Shown here in pieces: positions 1 to 7,482 of a DNA stretch of 64,000 bases. Source of the DNA: Croceimicrobium sp965279135 (GTDB taxonomy: Bacteria; Bacteroidota; Bacteroidia; Flavobacteriales; Schleiferiaceae); assembly GCA_965279135.1 (NCBI GenBank), contig OZ257133.1, forward strand, positions 496,001 to 560,000, written 5' to 3'. How positions within the stretch are numbered: the first letter of the stretch is position 1; every line of letters begins with the position of its first letter. The position numbers were made by a program, and so were the translations under genes. Below the pieces are notes generated by a model that had not been told where the DNA came from, ran no database searches, and saw only the letters and a program-made list of their open reading frames with translations.

Positions 1-18
1 TACGAAGACTGGTCATAA

Positions 19-1257
19 TTAAAGCTCGAAAATATGATGGATGGTACGAAGATCTCCATTTAGGTCGTCCCCATTTTTAAGCTTTCTGGCAAATTGACCG
101 GTGATACGGTTCAACATTTGCGTTGCCAGAAACTCGGCCTGATCCAGGGATATCTCAGGGAATTTTTTCTGAAGGTTCCGGAGCTCTTTCTCCTTCCAGT
201 CATCCATCTTAGATCGCATGGCCTGTAGGGTAGGCGCTACCCTGCGAGTTTCAAGCCAATCGTAGAACTCATCAATCTTAGTATCGATTATTTGTTCCGC
301 TAGCGGAATTTGCGATTGGCGGTTCTTGATACTTTCTTCTGCTACATCAGAGAGATGATCAACATCTACAACCCTGAAGTTTTGGGACTGATAGAGTTGC
401 GGATCAACATTTCGTGGCATGCTTAAATCCAGAAGTAAGCGGGGTTTCTGGATTTTGAAATCTTGTGCATGAACCGTTGCTTCGCTTGCTCCGGTAGCGA
501 CAATAACAATGTCTGCCTGATTAAGTCCATCCTTAAGATGATCCAGATCCAAATGCTTCACTCCAAAACGATCTGCCAGGCGTACCGCCTTCTCTTCGGT
601 TCTGTTTATGAGGGTAATATCCTTAACTCCGGTTTGATTAACCAGATTCTCACAGGTGGTGCGTCCCATCTTACCCATTCCGTAGAGGAGAACAGAAGGT
701 TCAGAATTAATCTTGAGATATTCCTTTACCTGCAGTACTGCGGCGAAAGCCACTGAAGCGGCGCCGGTACTAAGGCTAGTGTCGTTTTTTACCCGCTTGC
801 TACATTGTATACCAATGTTCACTAAGCGATCGAGAAATGTATTATGCGCGGAAAGCTCTTTGGAGCGCTGATAGGCTTTCTTAACCTGACCAACAATTTC
901 AAAATCCCCAAGAATCTTCGACTCCAATCCAGAGCTTACTCTAAAGAGATGATTTATCGCTTCGCGGTTTTGTAGGATGTTTTGATAGGGTTCAAAGTCT
1001 TCTTTGCTATTTCCAGTGTGGTGGCAAAAAAGAGAGATCAGATTTCGAGGGCAATTGCCAAAAGCATAAATCTCGGTGCGATTGCAAGTAGATAGAACCA
1101 AAATCCCATCACCGTTTTCCTCCCGATATTCCTTGATTAGGTTTTCTGCCTGATCTTCGCTGAGCGAGAATTTCTCCCTCACTGAAACATCAGCTTTTTG
1201 GTGATCGATACCTACCAAAAAGAAATTCGCAAAACGACTTACTTCGAACTCCTTCAT
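19..1257 (-). CDS. hemA: Glutamyl-tRNA reductase
   Basis: Reduces glutamyl-tRNA(Glu) with NADPH to glutamate-1-semialdehyde, the first committed step of C5-pathway haem synthesis, in the cytoplasm. The N-terminal catalytic domain carries STCNRTE with the nucleophilic Cys at about residue 58; a Rossmann segment with GMGKMGRT lies near the middle, and a C-terminal helical dimerisation region follows. The length of 412 aa is normal. A longer frame opens with TTG at 1281, but a TATTTTTG promoter box (1268-1275, minus strand) lies inside that extension, so ATG 1257 is the better start. It is divergent from an AraC-type regulator and hemH, which points to a haem locus continuing off the left edge. 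Confidence 0.95.
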   Translation of the reverse strand: MKEFEVSRFANFFLVGIDHQKADVSVREKFSLSEDQAENLIKEYREENGDGILVLSTCNRTEIYAFGNCPRNLISLFCHHTGNSKEDFEPYQNILQNREAINHLFRVSSGLESKILGDFEIVGQVKKAYQRSKELSAHNTFLDRLVNIGIQCSKRVKNDTSLSTGAASVAFAAVLQVKEYLKINSEPSVLLYGMGKMGRTTCENLVNQTGVKDITLINRTEEKAVRLADRFGVKHLDLDHLKDGLNQADIVIVATGASEATVHAQDFKIQKPRLLLDLSMPRNVDPQLYQSQNFRVVDVDHLSDVAEESIKNRQSQIPLAEQIIDTKIDEFYDWLETRRVAPTLQAMRSKMDDWKEKELRNLQKKFPEISLDQAEFLATQMLNRITGQFARKLKNGDDLNGDLRTIHHIFEL

Positions 1258-1457
1258 ATTGCGTTGGCAAAAATATCCCAATCAGCACCACTAAAATTAC
1301 CTTGATAGGTAACAAAAATAACCCGATAGGTTGAGCGATGCTTATTTAGAATCATTCTTCTTAACTTTGCTGTTTCCTGCACTATCATTGCGATTGCAAG
1401 AATAAATTAAACGCTGTATTCATAACTATGATATTTATCATAGTCTATTTTTGCCCC
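1258..1457. promoter_or_regulatory. Divergent promoter region with two inverted repeats
   Basis: Two Bacteroidota -7 boxes face outward: TATTTTTG on the minus strand (1268-1275) for hemA and TATTTTTG on the plus strand (1446-1453) for the AraC-type gene. Both predict transcripts with almost no leader before the ATG. Between them are two short inverted repeats that share the core GATAGGT: ACCT-TGAT-AGGT at 1299-1310 and AACC-CGATA-GGTT at 1320-1332, about two helical turns apart. The first lies where the hemA -33 element would be. They are candidate operators for the adjacent regulator; this is inference from position and symmetry. Confidence 0.55.
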
Positions 1458-2363
1458 ATGGAAATGTCCCTCGAAATACTCAAAGAAGAAATAAATACCC
1501 CAAAAAGTAGTGCTCGACAAAGTTCCTTAGGGGATGATTTGCGCATGATTAAGGTGCAACACAACGCCTCGGGAATACTTCCTCTAAAATTGGAAGCCGA
1601 TAAAGGCGTAATCCAGTTTTACTTTGCTTTTGAGGGATCGGCGGAATTTGCTTTTCACGGAGGCTCGTATCGCATGGGGCTCGGGACGGAGCGTTGTTTA
1701 TTATTCTACAATCCGCTCCAGGATCTGCCCATGGAAGTCTTGGTGAAGCCTGAAAGCAAAATGCTCTTTCTTTATTTGAGTGTAGAAAGCTTACATCGGA
1801 TGTTTTTGGAAAGCAGTGATGAGCTTGCCTTTATCAATGCGGAGAACGTGGATAAGAAATTCTATTCCGAAACGGCCTTAACTCCCGCAACCATGGTGGC
1901 ACTAAGTCAGGCTTTTCAGATGCCTGTAAATGGTCCTGCTCAATCTGTTTTTGAAAAAGCTAAGGTATTAGAGATCCTGGCCTGGTATTTTAACCGCAGC
2001 GAGGACGCGGATATTGAGGCCTGTCCATTCCTGGAAAATGAAGATAATGTTCAGAAAATTCGTTTGGCCAAGAAAATTATAATCGATCGAATGACCGATC
2101 CACCTACCATACCTGAGCTTGCCAAGGAGGTAGCCTTAAATGAATACCGTTTAAAAGAAGGTTTTAAGAACATTTATGGCACAACTGTATTTAAATACCT
2201 GAGCGATTACCGCATGGATGTAGCCCGACATATATTGGATGAAGGAAAACTAAAGGTAAATGAAGCAGCCTATCAAATTGGCTATACTAATCCTAGTCAC
2301 TTTATAGCTGCTTTCCGCAAGAAATTCGGAGTTACGCCAAAGAAATACTTAATGAATCGATAG
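1458..2363 (+). CDS. AraC-family transcriptional regulator
   Basis: The C-terminal 100 residues form a typical AraC double helix-turn-helix domain (about residues 195-301), with the conserved second helix pattern AAYQIGYTNPSHFIAAFRK and the ending GVTPKKYL. The N-terminal 190 residues are a beta-rich ligand or dimerisation domain that I cannot assign to a ligand. The start at ATG 1458 is preferred over ATG 1428 because a TATTTTTG -7 box ends 4 nt before it, giving a near-leaderless mRNA. It is followed 6 nt later by hemH and is divergent from hemA, so control of haem or iron metabolism is a reasonable inference. Confidence 0.88.
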   Translation: MEMSLEILKEEINTPKSSARQSSLGDDLRMIKVQHNASGILPLKLEADKGVIQFYFAFEGSAEFAFHGGSYRMGLGTERCLLFYNPLQDLPMEVLVKPESKMLFLYLSVESLHRMFLESSDELAFINAENVDKKFYSETALTPATMVALSQAFQMPVNGPAQSVFEKAKVLEILAWYFNRSEDADIEACPFLENEDNVQKIRLAKKIIIDRMTDPPTIPELAKEVALNEYRLKEGFKNIYGTTVFKYLSDYRMDVARHILDEGKLKVNEAAYQIGYTNPSHFIAAFRKKFGVTPKKYLMNR

Positions 2364-2369
2364 TCTTCA

Positions 2370-3395
2370 ATGAAGGAAGCAATTTTGCTGGTTAATCTGG
2401 GTTCACCGGATTCCTATGAAGTAAAGGATGTTCGTAGATATTTAGACGAATTCCTGATGGACGAAAGGGTGGTGGATTTTGCCAAATGGTTCCGCACCTT
2501 TTTAGTTAAAGGTATAATTCTTAACACTCGACCTCCTAAATCTGCTGAGGCGTATAAAAGCATCTGGTGGGATGAAGGGTCTCCCTTAATGGTTTTATCA
2601 AAGCGGCTCCAAGCTCAGGTTCAGGAGCATAGTGAGTGGCCTGTGGCCTTGGGAATGCGTTATGGCAATCCTTCCATTCAATCGGCTATACAAGGTCTTC
2701 TTGATGAGCATGCTGATTTGGAGCGCATAAGCTTAATACCGCTTTATCCGCATTATGCGATGAGTAGCTATGAGACAGTAGTGGTTAAAGCAAGAACAGT
2801 AATTGAGGAGCATTTTCCGCACTTGGAGATGAAAGTTCAACGCGCATTTTATGAAGATCCACGATATATTTCAATTCTCAGTAATTCAATCGCAGCGGGG
2901 CTTCCAGAGGATTATGATCACCTTCTGTTTAGTTATCATGGAGTGCCTGAGCGACAAATTAAGGGTTCTGATGTAAGTAATTCACATTGTTTACGACTAG
3001 ATAATTGTTGTGCAAAAGACAGCCCGGCTCAATCCTTTTGCTACCGACACCAAACTCTGGCAACCACCGACCTGGTGGCGCGTCAATTGAATCTGGAAGA
3101 AGGAAAGTATTCGACCAGTTTTCAGAGTAGGTTAGGTCCCATTAAATGGTTAGATCCTTTTACGGATAAGACCATTGCGGAAATGGCTCAGAAAGGAATT
3201 AAAAAGCTGGCGGTGGTTTGTCCAGCCTTTGTTTCGGATTGTTTGGAAACGATTGAAGAAATCGGCGTTGAAGGGAAAGAAATCTTCCTGGAAAATGGAG
3301 GTGAGGAGTTTACCCTGATTCCTTGCTTAAACGATCAAAAAGACTGGGCCGCCTACCTTGCTGAACTTGGCACGGAGTTATATGTTAAACAATGA
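2370..3395 (+). CDS. hemH: Ferrochelatase
   Basis: Inserts Fe2+ into protoporphyrin IX (or coproporphyrin III, depending on the branch used), the terminal metal-insertion step of haem synthesis. The protein opens with the family signature ILLVNLGSP, has the metal-binding His in SYHGVPER near residue 190, and has the conserved Glu region SDCLETIEE near residue 290. The length of 341 aa is normal. A Cys-rich patch (CLRLDNCCAKD, about residues 208-218) falls in the middle of the chain. It sits 6 nt after the AraC-type regulator and is probably co-transcribed with it. Confidence 0.95.
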   Translation: MKEAILLVNLGSPDSYEVKDVRRYLDEFLMDERVVDFAKWFRTFLVKGIILNTRPPKSAEAYKSIWWDEGSPLMVLSKRLQAQVQEHSEWPVALGMRYGNPSIQSAIQGLLDEHADLERISLIPLYPHYAMSSYETVVVKARTVIEEHFPHLEMKVQRAFYEDPRYISILSNSIAAGLPEDYDHLLFSYHGVPERQIKGSDVSNSHCLRLDNCCAKDSPAQSFCYRHQTLATTDLVARQLNLEEGKYSTSFQSRLGPIKWLDPFTDKTIAEMAQKGIKKLAVVCPAFVSDCLETIEEIGVEGKEIFLENGGEEFTLIPCLNDQKDWAAYLAELGTELYVKQ

Positions 3396-3441
3396 AATAT
3401 CTCACTGAAGGTATTTTGCTAACCCTAAAGAATTTAGACTG

Positions 3442-4158
3442 ATGAAGCAGATCTACTTAATCTTATTAGCTTTTGCAGGCCTTAGCCTAAACGCACAAAC
3501 TGTTACAGACCATAGTGTTGTAGATTGTAATGGGAATCAAAACTCTATTTACCAGGTACTTAGTACCGGAACTCCCCTGATTGTGGCCTCCAAAGGTTTC
3601 GATTGTAGTATATGTGTGAGCCGTGCTCCTGGTTGGGGTACTTGGGCTACCAACAATTCCTCAGTTGAGGTTTGGGGTGCAATGACAAATACCTATAGTG
3701 CTAATACCCCTTCTTGTGCACAGGTGAACAATTGGGTAAATACCCATGGCTGGAGTAACATCTTCACCTTTGTAGATGCCAATAAGTTCTTTTTCGAGTT
3801 CGGTACGCCCAGATACATTGTATATGATCCGGCAGATAGCAGTATCGCTTACGAAGGAGGGAATCAATCTACAGCAAGAAGTACCGCATTGAGTTTGGTG
3901 AATAATACCATTTCAGTAGCCGAGAATCCCCTTGAAGTGATTCATTACTACTATCAAAATGGAAGTCTTGAATTCAAAAATATTCCGGAAGGAAATACCC
4001 AAGTAGATGTTTACAACCTAGCTGGTAAGAAAGAGCGTTCTTTCAATCTTAATTTAAATCAATCCAGCTTTCCTGTAAGTGATTTACCTAAAGGGATTTA
4101 CCTATTAAGATTGACTAATTCTACTTCTGCGCTTACCCGCAAAATAGTTGTTTCCTAA
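3442..4158 (+). CDS. Secreted thioredoxin-like protein with T9SS sorting domain
   Basis: 238 aa. A signal peptide (about residues 1-18, ending NAQ) leads into a thioredoxin-like segment with CSIC at about residues 52-55, a CXXC-type pair, and a GTPRYIVYDP strand that resembles the cis-Pro loop of redoxins. From about residue 160 a T9SS C-terminal sorting domain follows, ending with DLPKGIYLLRL and RKIVVS. It is likely exported across the outer membrane by T9SS and anchored or released at the surface. The substrate is unknown. It is a separate transcription unit downstream of hemH. Confidence 0.75.
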   Translation: MKQIYLILLAFAGLSLNAQTVTDHSVVDCNGNQNSIYQVLSTGTPLIVASKGFDCSICVSRAPGWGTWATNNSSVEVWGAMTNTYSANTPSCAQVNNWVNTHGWSNIFTFVDANKFFFEFGTPRYIVYDPADSSIAYEGGNQSTARSTALSLVNNTISVAENPLEVIHYYYQNGSLEFKNIPEGNTQVDVYNLAGKKERSFNLNLNQSSFPVSDLPKGIYLLRLTNSTSALTRKIVVS

Positions 4159-4184
4159 GCATCTGCTATCCCATTTCAAAGACT

Positions 4185-4192
4185 TAGCTTTG
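4185..4192 (+). promoter_or_regulatory. -7 promoter box for typA
   Basis: TAGCTTTG followed by C matches the Bacteroidota -7 consensus TAnnTTTG and lies 20 nt before the typA ATG. I do not see a clear -33 TTG element. Confidence 0.5.
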
Positions 4193-4212
4193 CCGGCTCT
4201 TAAGAGCACCCT

Positions 4213-6015
4213 ATGAAGCTAAGAAACATCGCGATAATCGCCCACGTTGACCATGGTAAAACGACCTTGGTTGATAAGATGCTGCTTTCCTGTAAGATTT
4301 TCGAGGATCATGAGAATCCTGGAGAATTGATCATGGATAGTAATGACCTGGAAAGAGAAAGAGGCATCACCATTCTAGCCAAGAATGTTTCCGTTCGCTA
4401 TGGTGATTATAAAATCAATATCCTCGACACCCCGGGACACAGTGATTTCGGTGGTGAGGTAGAGCGAGTGTTAAACATGGCCGATTCTGTGGTGCTTCTC
4501 GTTGATGCTTTTGAAGGACCCATGCCTCAAACCCGCTTCGTATTGGCAAAGGCACTAGAGTTGGGTATGCGCCCAATCGTGGTCATCAACAAAGTGGATA
4601 AGCCCAATTGTACTCCGGAAGAAGTGTATGAGATGGTCTTTGATCTAATGTTTAGTCTGGAGGCTACTGAAGAACAACTCGATTTCCCTGTAATTTACGG
4701 CAGTGCTAAGCAGGGCTGGATGAGTGAAGATTGGCAAAAGCCCACTGATAATATAACGGCCTTACTCGATACGATTATTGAGCATACCCCTCCACCCAAA
4801 TTACGTGAAGGTAGTCCTCAGATGTTAGTAACTAGTTTAGACTATTCCTCTTACATCGGTCGTATTGCGATTGGAAGAGTGCATCGCGGAATTCTAAAAG
4901 CCAACAGCCCGGTGAGCTTAGTTAAGCGAGATGGCAGCATTGTTAAGTCGAGGATAAAGGAGCTCTTTGTTTTTGAAGGATTTGAAAAACGAAAGGTTGA
5001 TGAAGTCGGAAGTGGAGAGATTTGTGCCGTTACTGGGATAGAAGGTTTTGATATTGGCGATACCATAGCCGATGCAGAAAGCCCGGAAGCTTTACCCACA
5101 ATTAGCATTGATGAGCCTACCATGAGCATGGGCTTCACAATTAACGATTCTCCTTTCTTCGGCAAGGAAGGCAAGTATGTAACCTCTCGTCATATTAAAG
5201 ATCGCCTCGATAAAGAGTTGGAAAAGAACTTGGCATTGAGAGTTGAGGAAACGGAGAGTGCTGATGCCTGGAGAGTTTACGGACGAGGTGTATTGCACCT
5301 TTCCGTACTTATCGAAACCATGCGTCGGGAGGGTTATGAATTGCAGATTGGGCAGCCTCAAGTAATCTTCAAGCAAATTGATGGGGTTAAGTGCGAGCCG
5401 GTTGAAGAGTTAAACATTGATCTACCGGAAGCAATTCACGGTAAGGCAATTGAGGCCGTAACGCTTCGCAAGGGAGAGTTAAAACAGATGGTGCCCAAGG
5501 GCGATCGCATGCATTTAGATTTTGAAATTCCTTCTCGCGGGATCATTGGACTCAGAAACTATTTGATGACCGCCACAGCAGGTGAGGCGGTAATGTCGCA
5601 CCGCTTTATAGAGTATCAGCCCCATAAAGGCGATATCCCTGGTCGACAAAATGGCTCTCTTATTGCTTTAGAAACTGGTAAGGCCATTCCTTATTCTATT
5701 AATAACCTTCAAGATCGGGGTCGATTTTTTATTCCCCCTAATGCGGAGATTTATGAGGGTCAGGTAGTTGGTGAAAATAGCCGCCCCGGAGATCTGACTA
5801 TAAATATCACCAAGACTAAGAAATTGAGCAATATGCGTTCAGCCGGAGCGGATGATAAGATGCGTATTGCTCCTCATATCGAATTTTCTCTGGAGGAAGC
5901 CTTAGAATACATTCAATCTGATGAGTATGTAGAGGTTACTCCGGAAAGCATTCGCCTTCGTAAAGTCCTTTTACGGGAAGCGGAAAGAAGACGAGGGGAG
6001 AAGATCAACTTTTAA
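4213..6015 (+). CDS. typA: Ribosome-associated translational GTPase TypA/BipA
   Basis: A translational GTPase that binds the 70S ribosome at the EF-G site and supports ribosome assembly and stress growth. G1 AHVDHGKTTL (residues 10-19), G2 RERGITI, G3 DTPGHSDF and G4 NKVDK are all intact. EF-G-like domains II, III and V follow, then the BipA-specific C-terminal domain. The length of 600 aa is typical. It has its own promoter box at 4185-4192 and ends just before a strong intrinsic terminator. Confidence 0.97.
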   Translation: MKLRNIAIIAHVDHGKTTLVDKMLLSCKIFEDHENPGELIMDSNDLERERGITILAKNVSVRYGDYKINILDTPGHSDFGGEVERVLNMADSVVLLVDAFEGPMPQTRFVLAKALELGMRPIVVINKVDKPNCTPEEVYEMVFDLMFSLEATEEQLDFPVIYGSAKQGWMSEDWQKPTDNITALLDTIIEHTPPPKLREGSPQMLVTSLDYSSYIGRIAIGRVHRGILKANSPVSLVKRDGSIVKSRIKELFVFEGFEKRKVDEVGSGEICAVTGIEGFDIGDTIADAESPEALPTISIDEPTMSMGFTINDSPFFGKEGKYVTSRHIKDRLDKELEKNLALRVEETESADAWRVYGRGVLHLSVLIETMRREGYELQIGQPQVIFKQIDGVKCEPVEELNIDLPEAIHGKAIEAVTLRKGELKQMVPKGDRMHLDFEIPSRGIIGLRNYLMTATAGEAVMSHRFIEYQPHKGDIPGRQNGSLIALETGKAIPYSINNLQDRGRFFIPPNAEIYEGQVVGENSRPGDLTINITKTKKLSNMRSAGADDKMRIAPHIEFSLEEALEYIQSDEYVEVTPESIRLRKVLLREAERRRGEKINF

Positions 6016-6020
6016 AATAG

Positions 6021-6056
6021 AAAAAGCCGTCTCGATCAATTGTCGAGACGGCTTTT
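6021..6056. terminator. Bidirectional intrinsic terminator after typA
   Basis: A perfect stem GCCGTCTCGA/TCGAGACGGC (6026-6035 and 6043-6052) with loop TCAATTG is extended by A4/T4 on both sides. It serves typA on the plus strand and could also stop leftward transcription coming from the DUF1801 gene. Confidence 0.9.
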
Positions 6057-6059
6057 CCA

Positions 6060-6243
6060 TTCCAAAAAAACACCAAAAAAATGTATCGGCAGGGCCGACA
6101 CGGAAAACAAAACAAGCTCTCTCTGGAGCTCACCAGCCGTTTGAGTTAAGGCCTGGCTGGATTGAATTGTAAAGAACTACTTTAATTACAGTTCAAATGT
6201 AGGGGGTCAATGCAGGCCTAAAAATGACTTTTGTCAGTTCAAT
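6060..6243 (-). ncRNA. Structured 3' UTR or small RNA (candidate)
   Basis: Four stems follow one another: TCGGC-AGG-GCCGA (6086-6098), AGCTC/GAGCT (6115-6130), CCAGCC/GGCTGG (6133-6160) and an 11-bp stem TTGAATTGTAA/TTACAGTTCAA with one G-U pair (6162-6196). Read on the minus strand, the last stem is followed by TACATTTTTTT, like an intrinsic terminator. The run therefore looks like the structured 3' end of the DUF1801 transcript or a small RNA cut from it. I recognise no known RNA family, and the orientation is inferred from the T run only. Confidence 0.35.
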
Positions 6244-6588
6244 CTAATTTTTAGCATCGAGTTCCAATGCGGCAGCCACAATTTGATCGATGGCCTCAAT
6301 TGGGATGTCATTTCCAGAGAAGAGTTGAATACTACTTATCTGGCGACGCTCTCTAGATTGCAGCAAGCCAGTAGGGTCTTTGAATTGATTAGCCCGCGTA
6401 AACGAAAGGTCCAGACTATCATCCTTATTAGGCTTTAGATAACAAACCCACCTTTTACCGTAGTAGAAGGGCAGGCCGTAGGAAATTCTCGCCTCCAATC
6501 CCTTTTTTAGGAAGTATTGGTGCAGATAGGCCAGGATTTCGGATTGAGGTCCTTTAAAGTTTAAGATGTACTCTTCTGCCGGATTCAT
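6244..6588 (-). CDS. DUF1801 (YdhG-like) domain protein
   Basis: 114 aa, a single small alpha/beta domain. The pattern IxYGLPFYYGKRWVCYLKPNKD and the later S-x-D-L-S-F strand match the DUF1801/YdhG family of cytoplasmic proteins of unknown function, often compared with the frataxin-like fold. The length is normal. An octamer repeat tract lies just upstream of the start codon and could affect its promoter. Confidence 0.75.
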   Translation of the reverse strand: MNPAEEYILNFKGPQSEILAYLHQYFLKKGLEARISYGLPFYYGKRWVCYLKPNKDDSLDLSFTRANQFKDPTGLLQSRERRQISSIQLFSGNDIPIEAIDQIVAAALELDAKN

Positions 6589-6599
6589 TTTGGTAAGCT

Positions 6600-6688
6600 T
6601 TTCCGCTTCGCTGCTTCGTTGCTTCGTTGCTTCGTTGCTTTTCTGCTTCGTTGCTTTGCTGCTTCGTTGCTTCGTTGCTTCGTTGTGC
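6600..6688. repeat. Degenerate TGCTTCGT octamer tandem repeat
   Basis: About ten units of the 8-bp motif TGCTTCGT, with some variants (TGCTTTTC, TGCTTTGC), lie between the divergent DUF1801 and yceI genes. The tract begins about 12 bp upstream of the DUF1801 ATG, where its promoter should be. No coding capacity is evident. Confidence 0.85.
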
Positions 6689-6779
6689 TAGCGATAATAC
6701 TGTAATTAGTAGGAATCCGCAATAAGATAGCCGATATAAGGAGCAATTATTGGCTCATTAAAATATCTATGAAATGGTT

Positions 6780-6845
6780 TCGGTGTTTAAACATTAATCA
6801 TATATTTGCTATTCAAAGTTTAAACATCGAATTAAATAAAATACT
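6780..6845 (+). promoter_or_regulatory. yceI promoter with paired GTTTAAAC palindromes
   Basis: A consensus -7 box TATATTTG lies at 6801-6808. Two identical copies of the palindrome GTTTAAAC, each followed by AT, bracket it at 6785-6792 and 6818-6825, 33 bp apart. One sits between the -33 and -7 positions and the other just after the expected start of transcription, the classic layout of a repressor operator pair. The cognate regulator is not visible nearby. Confidence 0.55.
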
Positions 6846-7394
6846 ATGGAAACTAGAAAATGGGCAATAGACCCTGCACACACCGACATTCAATTTAAGG
6901 CTAAGCACCTAATGATTACTACTGTTACCGGAAGCTTTGGAGATTTCTCCGGTACAGTTACTACAGAAGGTGAAGATTTTTCGAAAGGATCATTTGAGTT
7001 TGCCGCGAAAGTAGATTCCATTAGCACCGGCAACGCAGAGCGAGATGGTCATTTAAAAAGTGATGATTTCTTCAATGCCGAGAACTATCCGGAATTGAGC
7101 TTTAAAAGCACCGAGATCAGAAACGTTGATGGAAATGAATTTGAAGTGGTGGGAGATATGACCATCCGCGATGTAAGCAAGCCGGTAACGCTTCAATTGG
7201 AGTTTGGAGGAATCGCCAAAGATCCCTGGGGTAATGTTAAAGCTGGATTTTCCTTTAAAGCGAAGGTAAATCGCAAAGATTTCGGTTTGAAATTTCACGT
7301 AGTGAATGAGGCAGGAAACCTTTTGGTTTCTGATGAAATCCGTATTGAAGGCGAAGTGCAATTAGCGGCCGTAGAAGCTAGTGTAGAAGCCTAA
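6846..7394 (+). CDS. YceI-family lipocalin-like protein
   Basis: 182 aa. Family pattern from the N-terminus: W-x-I-DPAHTDIQFKAKHLM, then FSGT, ERDGHLKSDDFF and YPELSFKST, ending in a beta-barrel strand region. YceI proteins bind long isoprenoid or fatty acid chains in a lipocalin-like barrel and are often induced by base or oxidative stress. There is no signal peptide here, so this is a cytoplasmic member. The palindromes around its promoter suggest tight control. Confidence 0.88.
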   Translation: METRKWAIDPAHTDIQFKAKHLMITTVTGSFGDFSGTVTTEGEDFSKGSFEFAAKVDSISTGNAERDGHLKSDDFFNAENYPELSFKSTEIRNVDGNEFEVVGDMTIRDVSKPVTLQLEFGGIAKDPWGNVKAGFSFKAKVNRKDFGLKFHVVNEAGNLLVSDEIRIEGEVQLAAVEASVEA

Positions 7395-7417
7395 AAAATT
7401 CTCTCGATTGGTTGTAA

Positions 7418-7451
7418 AACCTCCGGTCTTTCTGAGATCGGGGGTTTTTTT
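7418..7451 (+). terminator. Intrinsic terminator after yceI
   Basis: A 12-bp stem (7418-7429 with 7435-7446, two G-U pairs), loop TTCTG, then a T run. It lies inside a longer TTG-started frame of the next gene, showing that this extension is not translated. Confidence 0.85.
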
Positions 7452-7482
7452 ATGCCTATCTTTTTTGCCTGATACCAAACCT

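Noticed and set aside
6080..6240. 6S RNA or SRP RNA
   Set aside because: The stems are separate short hairpins, not one long rod with a central bubble, and there is no SRP GGAA tetraloop helix.
7408..7482. Longer TTG start for the disulfide oxidoreductase
   Set aside because: It would translate through a perfect terminator hairpin and T run.
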